Shown: in pieces, positions 16,961 to 25,454 of the stretch
How positions within the stretch are numbered: position 1 is the stretch's first letter
How the letters are laid out: each line of letters starts with the position of its first letter
From: UBA7328 sp002471345
Lineage (GTDB): Bacteria > Bacteroidota > Bacteroidia > Chitinophagales > Saprospiraceae
Reading direction: 5' to 3'
DNA length: 64,000 nt
Assembly: GCA_964011275.1 (NCBI GenBank)
Contig: CAXGOB010000018.1
Coordinates: 6,373-70,372, forward strand
The notes under the pieces: generated by a model
Told to the model about the DNA's origin: nothing
The model's input: the letters and a program-made list of their open reading frames with translations, nothing else
Databases searched by the model: none
Translations under genes and position numbers: made by a program

Positions 16961-17573
16961 GAGGAGTTCGATGAGAAATGTCATTATGGCTTAAAATTTC
17001 AAAAGATTTTCCCTTTTGAATAACTTTGTAGAGTCCCACATTACTTATCTTATAAGATTCCATTTCAGAGTATGGTTCTTCTTGAAGAGCACATAATAGA
17101 CCTCTCATTGCTCTGCCGTGAGAACAGAGTAGAATTGTTTTTTCTTTGCGATCTTTTAGCTCATTTACAAAAGAAGAAAGCCTTTTCTTAAGGTCCTGTG
17201 CTGTTTCACCGTTATTTATTCCTATATCTAGATTTCCTCTAGACCATTCATCCACAATACTTTTATATAAAACAACTGATTCTTTAGTTCCTTTTTGCCC
17301 TTCTGCATCTCCCCATGACATTTCATCGATTCTTTTGTCCGCAATGATAACTGGGCCATTTTTTATCCAAGGACTGATGGTTTGTTTTGTTCTTTTGAGA
17401 GCTGAATGAATGATAAGGTCAAAATAAACTTCATTGCGATAATGGCGATAAAATTGTTCTGCTTGAATCATTCCCAAATCATTCAAATCAGAATCTACTC
17501 CACTTCCTTGTACAATTCCGTTTTTATTGTAATCTGTCTGGCCATGCCTGATGCAATAAATCACTTTGTCCAT
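16947..17573 (-). CDS. Histidine phosphatase family protein (phosphoglycerate-mutase-like)
   Basis: Cytosolic phosphatase or mutase of 208 residues with the branch-defining motif IRHGQTDYN (phospho-accepting His10), an acidic helix DEMSWGDAEG and the second catalytic His in LLCSHGRAMRGL. The substrate cannot be named from sequence; candidates include phosphoglycerate, sugar phosphates and nucleotides. It starts 36 bases from the divergent glycosyltransferase gene, so their promoters overlap, and it converges on the CotH-like gene. Confidence 0.9.
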   Translation of the reverse strand: MDKVIYCIRHGQTDYNKNGIVQGSGVDSDLNDLGMIQAEQFYRHYRNEVYFDLIIHSALKRTKQTISPWIKNGPVIIADKRIDEMSWGDAEGQKGTKESVVLYKSIVDEWSRGNLDIGINNGETAQDLKKRLSSFVNELKDRKEKTILLCSHGRAMRGLLCALQEEPYSEMESYKISNVGLYKVIQKGKSFEILSHNDISHRTPLTHS

Positions 17574-17609
17574 TCGCGCTATATTTATCCTATAAAGTTA
17601 GAAAGATAA

Positions 17610-18533
17610 ATGCTATCAATACTGATTCCAATATATGAGGTTAAGGTGGAAAAATTAGTGATTAAGCTAGTCAAACAATGTCATGGTTCTAAGATTGAAT
17701 TCGAAATAATATGTTTTGATGATGGATCTTCAGAAAAAGTGAAATCTGCAAATAAGGCCATTGACCTGATTATGGGTGTAAACTATGTCGAATTATCAGA
17801 AAATAAAGGGAGGGCTAAGATTAGAAATCTCTTAGCTAAAATGGCTAGATATGAGTACTTGCTCTTTTTGGATTGCGATTCAAAGATCACAGGAAAGAAA
17901 TTTATTGAAAAATACATTTCAAATTTAGACGGAAGAATGGTCATTTGCGGAGGGCGGAAGTATTCGCAAACTCCACCCAAGAATGAAGGAAAGTATCTGC
18001 ATTGGCTGTATGGTACAAAAAGAGAATCAAAGTCGATGTCGTATAGAAAAAGGAAAAAGGCAGAGTTCTTTCATTCTAATAATTTTGTCATTGATAAACA
18101 CACATTATTTGAAAACCCTTTTGACGAATCTATTTCTGGATATGGTTATGAAGATTTAGCTCTGGCACATCAGATAACTCAGAGAGGTATTCCTATTATG
18201 CATATAGACAATCCAACCGTTCATGAAGGATTAGAATCTGTAAATGATTTTATAGACAAATCTATTATTGCTACCAGTAACCTCTGGTTATTACACAAAG
18301 AACGAAGAGTTCCATACACTCGATTGATCAAAGCTTACAAGTTTTTGGACTCATATTATCTTAAAAACTGGTTTTTGAGAATAATCAATATAAGAAAAGA
18401 TAAGTTTTTAGCCAATCTGAGATCACAATCTCCCAAACTCTACAATTTAGATTTATTGAAGTTAACTCACTTTTGCGAGCTCTCTATTGAGCAAAAAAAG
18501 GAAGAAAACTGTGGAAAAAGGCTGAATTCTTAA
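17610..18533 (+). CDS. Family 2 glycosyltransferase
   Basis: GT-A-fold glycosyltransferase of 307 residues. N-terminal ILIPIYEVKV, nucleotide-binding FDDGSSE, NKGRAKIRNLLAKMA, and the metal-binding LLFLDCDSKI (DxD). A later ISGYGYEDLALAHQI carries the ED acceptor motif of GT2 enzymes. No membrane helices. A WL.KG-type polysaccharide neighbourhood is missing, so donor and acceptor are unknown; transfer to a lipid or wall glycan is possible. No gene follows within 370 bases. Confidence 0.88.
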   Translation: MLSILIPIYEVKVEKLVIKLVKQCHGSKIEFEIICFDDGSSEKVKSANKAIDLIMGVNYVELSENKGRAKIRNLLAKMARYEYLLFLDCDSKITGKKFIEKYISNLDGRMVICGGRKYSQTPPKNEGKYLHWLYGTKRESKSMSYRKRKKAEFFHSNNFVIDKHTLFENPFDESISGYGYEDLALAHQITQRGIPIMHIDNPTVHEGLESVNDFIDKSIIATSNLWLLHKERRVPYTRLIKAYKFLDSYYLKNWFLRIINIRKDKFLANLRSQSPKLYNLDLLKLTHFCELSIEQKKEENCGKRLNS

Positions 18534-18785
18534 CAAATGTATAAGGGTTGAATCTGTGTCTTTTTTATTTTTGTTCGTCTAAATGGTATAAGATTGGTAC
18601 GGTTTTCTCAATGTATTAGATACCAAGAAGATCTCTGAAAGATAGAGGTCTCAATAAATTGAAAAAATGGACAAAGAAAATTTCGACATATTATGGTATG
18701 TTGGAATATGACATAACGAATCCTTCGTTAAACTAGTATATCATATGTTAAATATAATACTGATAGGCTAAAAATTTCGTGGATT
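18534..18785. other. Non-coding gap with a hairpin, downstream of the glycosyltransferase gene
   Basis: No open frame of interest. It contains a perfect 7-bp hairpin TAACGAA-TCC-TTCGTTA at 18714-18730, flanked by ATATGA on the left and TCATAT on the right, so a longer broken stem is possible. No T-tract follows, so it is not a convincing terminator. The candidate small RNA promoter starts just to the right. Confidence 0.5.
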
Positions 18786-18817
18786 TTTGCGTGGTATGCT
18801 AGGTTATGTTAAATTTG
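18786..18817 (+). promoter_or_regulatory. Orphan Bacteroidota-type promoter
   Basis: TTTG at 18786-18789, a 20-base spacer, then TAAATTTG at 18810-18817: an exact match to the Bacteroidota housekeeping consensus TTTG-N19-21-TAnnTTTG. It points rightward where no plus-strand gene follows; the next gene runs the opposite way. Confidence 0.55.
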
Positions 18818-18823
18818 TCTTAA

Positions 18824-18895
18824 AGATATATTTCAAAGTATACCTTTTTCATGATGACGTTTTTGCCTGATCTGTTGTGAGGTCAGGCTTTTTTT
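18824..18895 (+). ncRNA. Candidate ~70-nt small RNA
   Basis: Transcription from the exact-consensus promoter just upstream should begin near 18824 and would stop at the hairpin and T-run ending at 18895, giving a transcript of about 70 nt. The only frame inside is a nine-codon ATG ATG ... TGA at 18851-18880 that runs into the terminator stem, so it may be a leader peptide or chance. Its 3' end is 11 bases from the end of the converging patatin gene, so a 3' antisense effect is conceivable. Not recognised as any known RNA family. Confidence 0.4.
18865..18895 (+). terminator. Intrinsic terminator of the candidate small RNA
   Basis: GCCTGA (18865-18870) pairs with TCAGGC (18883-18888), extended by a G-T pair, followed by seven T residues. 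The T-run is on the plus strand only; on the minus strand the stem is followed by A residues, so it does not serve the patatin gene. Confidence 0.65.
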
Positions 18896-18905
18896 ATGCC
18901 TCATA

Positions 18906-19976
18906 CTAAAATTCCACAGCTATATTAGCCATATTTCCTGATTGTATTATTTCGTGTAATTCATCTTTTAATGCAGTTCCTCTTTCGGATATTTCAGTCC
19001 AATACTTTGCTCTGCCATCTTGATCTTCACCAAATTCTAGGAAGTCATCTCTTGAACTAATTTTACCTTTTGGTAGTGATCTTACATATTCAGCGCTAGG
19101 GTGCACCATGATCACATTGCTCAAGTCTTCTCCTTTGGCTCTTCTGTATTTTAATGATTTATCCATCCAGCCAGGTGCTAAGTCAGGAAAAAAATGAGGC
19201 ATTAATACTAGTCCCTCTTGATAATAAGGCAAGACCATATGATAATCAGTAAGACCTCCATCCCAAAAGGTATTGTGCTCTTGTCCATTTACAGATTGGA
19301 CTCCATTCATCACAAGTGGTATAGCCGCTGTGGCCATGAGGACATCTCTGAATTTCTGCTGATCTAATTGGACAAGGTCTGTTGAAAGCACTGATTTTGA
19401 CTGATCAAATGGCATTTCCATCTGAGTAGAAAAGATATAACGATCGAATGAAAGCCCAATTAATTTTCTGCTTAGTGCATTAGTTAAGAAATTGAAAAGT
19501 AATCCTGGATATACATTATATTTTGATGTGCCTCTTAAAATTCCTTTTCCTCGAGCGGCAAAAATGTTTAAATTGACTTTTTGATTATTAATAATGAAGG
19601 AAATGTCATCATCAGTAATTGTTTTCAATAGTGTGGAATGACATCCTCGGCTTATCTCATCCGTTGTAATAGGCATTTGATAAACTTCATCAGCATATCT
19701 ATCCCTTAGTCTTTGTAGTGCAGGACCTGGATTAGACGTTGACATACACGCCATTTGCCATCCACCTACTGAAGAACCTAAAAGGTTAATTTTTCCTTCG
19801 GTAAATGGAAGTATATGTTCTGCTATATAACGCGTAAGATGATAAATGACAAACCATTTGGGACCTCCTGCTGCTGCTGATATTGCTTTTACATCTTTAG
19901 GGTTAAATCCATTTTTCTTGAGATGTTTTAATGCTTTTGGCCCTGCCTTTATAACTAAATTATTGTTTTGACTCAT
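18906..19976 (-). CDS. Patatin-like phospholipase
   Basis: Ser-Asp dyad acyl hydrolase of 356 residues, probably cleaving phospholipids or neutral acyl lipids. Oxyanion motif SAAAGGPKW near residue 33, nucleophile elbow GSSVGG with Ser69, and the dyad Asp in FWDGGLTDYH near residue 240. No signal peptide, so a cytoplasmic or peripheral membrane location is likely. Length fits the bacterial patatin group. It is a lone gene, diverging from the BASS transporter over about 100 bases. Confidence 0.87.
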   Translation of the reverse strand: MSQNNNLVIKAGPKALKHLKKNGFNPKDVKAISAAAGGPKWFVIYHLTRYIAEHILPFTEGKINLLGSSVGGWQMACMSTSNPGPALQRLRDRYADEVYQMPITTDEISRGCHSTLLKTITDDDISFIINNQKVNLNIFAARGKGILRGTSKYNVYPGLLFNFLTNALSRKLIGLSFDRYIFSTQMEMPFDQSKSVLSTDLVQLDQQKFRDVLMATAAIPLVMNGVQSVNGQEHNTFWDGGLTDYHMVLPYYQEGLVLMPHFFPDLAPGWMDKSLKYRRAKGEDLSNVIMVHPSAEYVRSLPKGKISSRDDFLEFGEDQDGRAKYWTEISERGTALKDELHEIIQSGNMANIAVEF

Positions 19977-20079
19977 TCTAAAAATAATCGAACCTGATCA
20001 GTTATTCAAAAGACCGAAAGATATTGTAAAATCGATTATTAGTAAGAGATACAGCTTTAATTACTATTTTGCTTTCCTC

Positions 20080-20973
20080 ATGCACGAAGTGGACCAACTG
20101 ATAGTTAATTTTAATGAGGATTCAGCTTTTATCTTGAATTTGAGCCTTGGTGTTATAATGTTTAGCGTCGCTCTTGGCCTCACTTTAAATGATTTTAAGC
20201 GAGTAATAAAAAGCCCTAAATCAGTAGTATTAGGTCTTTTTTCTCAGTTTTTCTTGCTCCCGCTTATTACATTTTTATTGATCATTTTGATAAACCCCGT
20301 TCCTAGTATTGCCTTAGGCATGTTTATGGTGGCCTCTTGTCCAGGAGGTAATGTTTCTAATTTTATGTCTTCTGTAGCAAAGGCAAATGTGGCATTGTCT
20401 GTGAGCTTATCTGCTGTTGCCACTGCTTTGGCGGTATTTTTAACACCATTAAATTTTGCATTGTGGTCAGGACTATATGAACCTACTTCTGGGTTTCTAT
20501 CAGATATTAATGTTTCTAAATGGGAGATGGTAAGAACGGTATGTATCATTATGGGATTGCCTCTAATACTCGGAATGTGGTGTAGAAGTAAATTCTATAA
20601 TTTTACTTTATGGATTGAGAAACCAATTCGAATAATTGCATTATTAATTTTTGGCGTTCTAGTAGTTACAGCACTTTATCTCAACTTCGATGCATTTTGG
20701 GCTAATCTTTACTATGTTTTGTTTATAGTTTTAGGTCATAACTTTTTGGCATTTTTTACCGGTTTTTCATTGGCTAAAGGTTTTCAACTACCATGGAAAG
20801 ATGTGAAGTCATTAACAATAGAAACTGGGATTCAAAACTCTGGATTGGGACTACTTTTGATTTTTACATTCTTTAATGGATTAGGTGGAATGGCATTGGT
20901 CGCAGCATGGTGGGGTATATGGCATTTGATCTCTGGTTTGAGTCTTTCATATTATTGGAAAAGTAGAGTATAG
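20080..20973 (+). CDS. Bile acid:sodium symporter (BASS) family transporter
   Basis: Inner-membrane carrier of 297 residues with about nine or ten hydrophobic helices. BASS hallmarks: LGVIMFSVALGLTLNDFKR at the start, ASCPGGNVSNFMSSVAKANVALSV (shortened: CPGGNVSNF, the crossover sodium-site motif), and ETGIQNSGLGLLLIF in the second repeat. Bacterial members carry organic anions such as pyruvate, pantoate or thiosulfate-like acids; the substrate here is unknown. It is first of three closely spaced same-strand genes, four bases before the acyltransferase. Confidence 0.9.
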   Translation: MHEVDQLIVNFNEDSAFILNLSLGVIMFSVALGLTLNDFKRVIKSPKSVVLGLFSQFFLLPLITFLLIILINPVPSIALGMFMVASCPGGNVSNFMSSVAKANVALSVSLSAVATALAVFLTPLNFALWSGLYEPTSGFLSDINVSKWEMVRTVCIIMGLPLILGMWCRSKFYNFTLWIEKPIRIIALLIFGVLVVTALYLNFDAFWANLYYVLFIVLGHNFLAFFTGFSLAKGFQLPWKDVKSLTIETGIQNSGLGLLLIFTFFNGLGGMALVAAWWGIWHLISGLSLSYYWKSRV

Positions 20974-20977
20974 GCAG

Positions 20978-22039
20978 ATGAAAACTCTTTTTTACTGGAC
21001 AATTAGGAATCTTTGCAAAGTTGGAGCAAAGTTTTATTTTAGGAAGATTGAGATCAATGGCATGCCACAGATTCCTTCAGATGGACCAGTTATATATGCC
21101 CCGAATCATCAAAACGCCTTTCTTGATGCTATTTTAATAGGTGTGTTTTCTCCAAAACCAGTGGCGTTTTTCACACGAGGTGACATTTTTGTTCAACCTT
21201 ATTTATGGTTTTTGAATGCATTGAATATGCTTCCTGTTTTCAGGGCAGTTGATGGATTCTCAATGGCGGCTCAAAATGATAAAACATTTGATTTAGCAGT
21301 ACAAACCTTGTTAAATGACAAACCACTAATGATCTTCCCTGAAGCAAATCATGATTATCCCTATACTTTAAGAACACTATCTAAAGGAACAGCACGTATT
21401 GCTTTTGCTACTCAATCAAGATCTACTAAACCCGTTTACATAGTTCCAGTTGGTTTGAATTATTTTAGGCGACACTCTCCTCGTTTTAAGTTGATAATTA
21501 ACTATGGTAAGCCGATTCCATTGAAAGATTATTCATCCCTTTATAAAGAGCATAAAGGACAAGCCTTGAGTGCAGTGAGGAAAGAGATGACTAATGTTTT
21601 AAAGAGTGAAATGATCATTCCTGATTTGGATGCAAATTATGAAGATACCGCAAGAATATTTAGTCGCAAGAATGAGAACTTGACCTTTAAAGAATTACAA
21701 GAAAACCGGCAAACACAAATCAATAATGATGAAGTCTTATACGACGGTCTCAAAGCTGTTGTATTCTTTCTCAGCATAATAAATTTTGTGCCCATCTTGC
21801 TTTCTAATTATTTAGTTTCTCTTTTTAAAGACCCTGTTTTTGAAGGTTCAATGAAGTTTGGTGTAGCAGCGTTATTCTGTCCTCTATGGTATGTCGGTCT
21901 TTTCTTCTTACTTGGATCAATTTGGAATTACAATATTTCCACTATAATTATTGCTATTTCTTTAGCACTATTATTTATTAGACAAGAATTGAAAAGGTTA
22001 TATACTGATACAGAGCATGTATTCATAACTAAATGGTAG
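20978..22039 (+). CDS. PlsC-like glycerol-3-phosphate/lysophosphatidate acyltransferase
   Basis: Membrane-associated acyltransferase of 353 residues. The catalytic block reads APNHQNAFLDAIL, with one extra residue between His and Asp compared with the NHx4D of E. coli PlsC; this form is familiar in two-helix Bacteroidota relatives. The second motif LMIFPEANHDYP corresponds to the phosphate-binding FPEG region. Two hydrophobic helices close the protein (VLLSNY..., CPLWYVGLFFLLGSIW). It would acylate glycerol phosphate or another lysolipid; the exact substrate is not fixed. Lies between BASS and TrmH-type genes in a likely operon. Confidence 0.82.
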   Translation: MKTLFYWTIRNLCKVGAKFYFRKIEINGMPQIPSDGPVIYAPNHQNAFLDAILIGVFSPKPVAFFTRGDIFVQPYLWFLNALNMLPVFRAVDGFSMAAQNDKTFDLAVQTLLNDKPLMIFPEANHDYPYTLRTLSKGTARIAFATQSRSTKPVYIVPVGLNYFRRHSPRFKLIINYGKPIPLKDYSSLYKEHKGQALSAVRKEMTNVLKSEMIIPDLDANYEDTARIFSRKNENLTFKELQENRQTQINNDEVLYDGLKAVVFFLSIINFVPILLSNYLVSLFKDPVFEGSMKFGVAALFCPLWYVGLFFLLGSIWNYNISTIIIAISLALLFIRQELKRLYTDTEHVFITKW

Positions 22040-22049
22040 AATAGGGCAT

Positions 22050-22526
22050 ATGAAGATTTTGTTATTCGCACCGGAGTATAGACCTAATCTTTCTAATATG
22101 ATTAGAACTGCCGAATTTTATGGTTTTAAAAAGATTTATATCTATGATAGGAATGGATTGATGAATCCTCCTTCTAATAAAGTAAGTCGAGCTGATATGA
22201 ATCACATGGCTAGAGTTTGGACGGCAGGGGCAATTGAACACATAGAAATTATAGTCGTAGATGATGTAGGAAGTTTTATTACTGAACATCAAGGAAGATC
22301 AATTGCAACATTAGTATCTGAAGATGCTTGTTCGATATATCATTTTGAATTTAAAAAGAATGATTTGATTATTATGGGGCCAGAAAAAGAAGGGCTTCCT
22401 GATGACTTAATTACTATATCAAGTGATCAATTGTTCATTCCCAATAGAGGTAAAACAGACTGTTTAAATGTTTCAGTGAGTTTAGGAATTGTTATAAACG
22501 AGGCTATTAGGCAATTGTATTCTTGA
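22050..22526 (+). CDS. SpoU/TrmH-family RNA 2'-O-methyltransferase
   Basis: SPOUT knotted methyltransferase of 158 residues. Motif 1 NLSNMIRTAEFYGF, motif 2 IIMGPEKEGLPDDL and motif 3 LFIPNRGKTDCLNVSVSLGIVINE form the trefoil-knot AdoMet site. It lacks an N-terminal RNA-binding extension, as in TrmL or short TrmH homologues, so a tRNA target is more likely than rRNA. Third gene of the BASS-acyltransferase operon with a 10-base gap; a functional link to those genes is not evident. Confidence 0.88.
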   Translation: MKILLFAPEYRPNLSNMIRTAEFYGFKKIYIYDRNGLMNPPSNKVSRADMNHMARVWTAGAIEHIEIIVVDDVGSFITEHQGRSIATLVSEDACSIYHFEFKKNDLIIMGPEKEGLPDDLITISSDQLFIPNRGKTDCLNVSVSLGIVINEAIRQLYS

Positions 22527-22552
22527 TTAGTTCTGATGATGCATTCTTTATG

Positions 22553-22578
22553 TGAATTTTCAAAATTCATATTTCTTT
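22553..22578. terminator. Hairpin between the converging TrmH-type and SCO1 genes
   Basis: TGAATTTT (22553-22560) and AAAATTCA (22562-22569) are perfectly complementary, followed on the plus strand by TATTTCTTTT. The loop must open a few A-T pairs, leaving a weak stem. It probably ends the plus-strand operon. Confidence 0.4.
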
Positions 22579-22586
22579 TGAATTAA

Positions 22587-23246
22587 TCATGATCGTTTTA
22601 GAGTTTTGATATCAGCAATAAGTTGTTTGATATCAGCTTTGTTGAGACCATTATATATTCCTCTTATATGCTTTTGTTGATCTATTAATACAAAATTTTC
22701 TGTATGTAAAAAGTCATCTTCTTCCATTTCTAGCCCCATATCCTGTTCAACAAAGTAATCGAATCTACCTAGTCGATATATTTCACTTCTTTTTCCAGTT
22801 ACAAGATGCCATTTGTCGGCATTAATCCCTCTTTCAACAGCATATGTTTTTAGAATAGGTACAGAATCTCTTTTTGGAGTAACAGAATGTGAAAGAAGTC
22901 TTACCTCATCGTCATTTATGAATTCATCATGAAGGATGGCCATGTTTTGTGTCATCTTGGGGCATATGCCTGGGCAAGCCGTGAAAAAAAAATCTGTCAC
23001 ATATATCTTATTTTGGAAGGTGTTTTGGTCAATAGTGTCACCCAACTGATTGAATAATTCAAATGCGGATATTTTATGAAAATCAGATAATTCTCCATTG
23101 TCTGCCTCTATCCACTTTGGAGTAAAAGTAGCCTCGTCGTAATAGGGGAGAGATGCTACTCGACTATTGTTGACAATCTTTGAATTGCAAGAAATAAAAG
23201 ACAATAATGCAATTATTATCCAAAAAATGTTATTCGTATTGTACAT
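22587..23246 (-). CDS. SCO1/SenC-family copper chaperone lipoprotein
   Basis: Thioredoxin-fold protein that delivers copper to cytochrome oxidase or works as a thiol reductant. Signal peptide with lipid Cys20 (LLSFISCNS), metal-binding Cys91 and Cys95 in FTACPGICPKM, and the third copper ligand His181 in DDFLHTENF are all present. Length 219 is normal. Membrane-anchored and facing the periplasm. Its start overlaps the upstream MORN gene by 17 bases, and the YHYH gene precedes both, so the three are co-transcribed. The combination points to copper or respiratory-enzyme assembly in the envelope. Confidence 0.92.
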   Translation of the reverse strand: MYNTNNIFWIIIALLSFISCNSKIVNNSRVASLPYYDEATFTPKWIEADNGELSDFHKISAFELFNQLGDTIDQNTFQNKIYVTDFFFTACPGICPKMTQNMAILHDEFINDDEVRLLSHSVTPKRDSVPILKTYAVERGINADKWHLVTGKRSEIYRLGRFDYFVEQDMGLEMEEDDFLHTENFVLIDQQKHIRGIYNGLNKADIKQLIADIKTLKRS

Positions 23247-23877
23247 CTTCTTTTTTTAGTTGATAACACAAGCTTGCTCTTTTTAAGCCAAAAGCTCTAC
23301 CGTTCTTTGCTTCATAATTTATATACAGAATGCCATTTTCTCTCCATGCTTGTTGAAGTCCCTGTTCTTTTCCATTTACAATGGTTGTTTTTTTAAATAT
23401 CTGACCATTCGAGTACCAAAGTTTCTGGATTCCATGGGTAACTCCATTCACATAGTGTGACTCTTTGACTAATGTTCTGTAGGAGTGAGGAGACCATACT
23501 TTCAGAACTCCATCTAATCTGTTTTTCTTGTAAAATGCCTCTTTTCTAATAGTGCCATCTGGATACCAAAATTCTGCTTTCCCTTCCTTTCTTCCTTCAT
23601 AATAGCCTATATTTTCGGACATTCTTCCATTTTCATGATGTGAAATGGATTGTCCAGAGAAGGGTACATTTCTATAATACCATTGACCCTTTTCTGGTAT
23701 TAAAACTATTGAGTCTCTAGATATTTTAATATCAGGTACGATTGTATTGTACTCAACAGTTTTGCTGAAAGATTCAAACAATGGACTTGAACCTAACCAG
23801 CAAACCATCAACAGAGTAGAGAAGTATTGAAAAATCTTAATTAATTGCATTTGGAATTCCTTGATAATCTCCACCAA
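23230..23877 (-). CDS. MORN-repeat protein (YwqK-like) between YHYH and SCO1 genes
   Basis: Exported protein carrying about five MORN-type repeats (NGRMSENIGYYEGRKEGKAEFWYPDG, described shortly: GRKEGKAEFWYPDG, NRLDGVLKVW, GVTHGIQKLWYSNG, GKEQGLQQAWRENG). A hydrophobic segment IFQYFSTLLMVCWLGS follows Met10, so the start at 23850 is preferred over the longer frame. The C-terminus NGRAFGLKRASLCYQL is a conserved tail in homologues beside YHYH and SCO1 genes, with one Cys. Function is unknown; probably a scaffold or surface-binding module. Overlaps both neighbours, showing tight translational linkage. Confidence 0.75.
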   Translation of the reverse strand: MVEIIKEFQMQLIKIFQYFSTLLMVCWLGSSPLFESFSKTVEYNTIVPDIKISRDSIVLIPEKGQWYYRNVPFSGQSISHHENGRMSENIGYYEGRKEGKAEFWYPDGTIRKEAFYKKNRLDGVLKVWSPHSYRTLVKESHYVNGVTHGIQKLWYSNGQIFKKTTIVNGKEQGLQQAWRENGILYINYEAKNGRAFGLKRASLCYQLKKEDVQYE

Positions 23878-24589
23878 AAATTAGAATATGGGTACCTGTG
23901 TAAAATTCATTTATTATGTGATAATGATACTCAGATTCATTAGTGTGCTGAGTAACAGATGAATGCCCACCAGAAACATCTAGGTCAGTGGGATAACCAT
24001 TTGTAGCATGGCATTTTCTACCATAGATAAAAAAGCCATCTGCCATAATACCAACCAAATTTGTATCATTATTGCTAAGTGGAGAAGGTTCTAAATGATA
24101 ATGATATACACCTGGACCTATATGTCCACCAGCATGATCAATACTCACAATAGCATTGGAAAGGGGGCCATTACCTTCTTCTCCGTTAAATATTGCAGCT
24201 CCACTTACAGATATTCCAATAGGACCAAGTCTGGTGGAACTGGTTGAGGCGGCTTTTTGAGGATCTGCAGATATCCTCAATGTAGCCGATGCATCAAAAT
24301 TAGGAATAATGGAAGGTGTAGTATTAACATTTGGCTCATCTAGATACATCTCATGACCTTCACCCCAATAGGTGGTTGTGTGGTTAGGCATTCCATTTGT
24401 CTCTATTACAAATTCAGAACCGTCCATGTAAATATCTGTGTTGTTTTCATCGAACTCTGCAAATGCGGCATGGAGGGTGGCTTCTTGATCAGGATCTGTA
24501 ATAGAAGGACCGCTGTCATTATCACTATTACATGATAACATACCAAATAAGGTGATGAGAATAAAATTGAAAAATATTGTGCCCTGCAT
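23837..24589 (-). CDS. YHYH-domain lipoprotein
   Basis: Secreted lipoprotein of 250 residues: signal peptide ends FGMLSCNSDND. The YHYH domain shows two histidine clusters, GVYHYHLEPSP and EYHYHIINEF, with IMADGFFIYGRKCH between and HAGGHIGPG before. The His-rich pattern suggests metal binding, perhaps copper given SCO1 two genes downstream; that is inference. First gene of the three-gene operon; its 3' end overlaps the MORN gene frame. No enzymatic activity is established for the family as far as I know. Confidence 0.85.
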   Translation of the reverse strand: MQGTIFFNFILITLFGMLSCNSDNDSGPSITDPDQEATLHAAFAEFDENNTDIYMDGSEFVIETNGMPNHTTTYWGEGHEMYLDEPNVNTTPSIIPNFDASATLRISADPQKAASTSSTRLGPIGISVSGAAIFNGEEGNGPLSNAIVSIDHAGGHIGPGVYHYHLEPSPLSNNDTNLVGIMADGFFIYGRKCHATNGYPTDLDVSGGHSSVTQHTNESEYHYHIINEFYTGTHILIFGGDYQGIPNAIN

Positions 24590-24699
24590 AATTGTAGATT
24601 AATTCAGTTAAGGTGATTGGCAATTCGCCATATGCACTTTACAAAGACAGATAGCCTGACAGTATACTGAATTAATAGTTGAATTATTTGTTAAAATAT

Positions 24700-24739
24700 T
24701 TTGAAAAAGAAAGGCCTTGAAACCATTGGTCCAAGGCCT
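24700..24739 (-). terminator. Terminator of the GMC oxidoreductase operon
   Basis: AGGCCTTG (24712-24719) pairs perfectly with CAAGGCCT (24732-24739), with a further inner ACC/GGT pairing. On the minus strand the stem is followed by a T-rich run (TTTCTTTTTC), right after the end of the operon. Confidence 0.7.
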
Positions 24740-24800
24740 AATATTCTTATAGGAATAAGGTATATCGCTTCCTCATTCTAGAGTATCACATTCTCTTTCA

Positions 24801-25442
24801 TCAATGAGTCCAGGCCATTTGGCCTTCTGTCATCTCCATACATGGATTATAATCCCCAGGAATTGGATCATAAGCCAAAACTTCTGTGCCAACCTGTTCT
24901 GAGGTAAAATATCCTGCCATGATCAAACCCTTTAGCTCAGAATAGTAATGTCTGAATGACTCTGGCTCTTTTCTCTCCATTGGTCCAGCTCTCACCGGTT
25001 CTTGATCTCCTTTATCTGCTTCTTTAGCTTTCATTGCCTCTCTTCTTGCTTCATTGGCACTATCTGCTTTGTCTTCGAGTGCTAATACTGCTTTTAACTT
25101 GTCATCCGTAGAAAGGCTCATAAATGAACCTCCTAAATCATTGCTTAAATTCTTTAAACCTGACAAAATGTGAGCTTTTTGATTAGGGCCAAAGGCATGA
25201 GCAATAACCTCATCCACAAATCTATGCGCTAATACATCTTTAGCGCCAGGAGTATCCGTAGCTGGAAGTATGGTTTCTCCTAACTCTGCAATCAATTCAA
25301 TAGTGCTTTTATCAATTGCAGATGGCATCCACCCGGTTTCTGTAGGAGCTTTACAACCATTCATCACCGCTGCTATTGTACCGGCCGAGAGTGAATAACC
25401 TAATGCTAATCCAGTGTTTCTTAATGCTTCTCGTCTATTCAT
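24801..25442 (-). CDS. Gluconate 2-dehydrogenase subunit 3 family protein
   Basis: Small helper subunit that accompanies membrane-bound GMC-type sugar dehydrogenases. 213 residues; the N-terminus MNRREALRNTGLALG looks like a twin-arginine signal, followed by a lipobox-like AAVMNGCKAP, so it is exported and probably lipidated. The body is alpha-helical with the conserved ETILPATDTPGA block and a charged linker (KADKGDQEPVRAGPMERKEP). It lies 12 bases after the GMC gene, on the same strand. In this family the subunit is needed for export or assembly of the large flavoprotein, which itself lacks a signal. Confidence 0.88.
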   Translation of the reverse strand: MNRREALRNTGLALGYSLSAGTIAAVMNGCKAPTETGWMPSAIDKSTIELIAELGETILPATDTPGAKDVLAHRFVDEVIAHAFGPNQKAHILSGLKNLSNDLGGSFMSLSTDDKLKAVLALEDKADSANEARREAMKAKEADKGDQEPVRAGPMERKEPESFRHYYSELKGLIMAGYFTSEQVGTEVLAYDPIPGDYNPCMEMTEGQMAWTH

Positions 25443-25454
25443 AATTAGGTTATT

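Noticed and set aside
17406..17609. A 67-codon plus-strand frame inside the histidine phosphatase region
   Set aside because: Overlaps a conserved gene on the opposite strand and covers its short upstream region; no family resemblance.
18714..18730. Hairpin TAACGAA-TCC-TTCGTTA as a terminator of the glycosyltransferase
   Set aside because: No T-run follows and it is about 180 bases after the stop codon.
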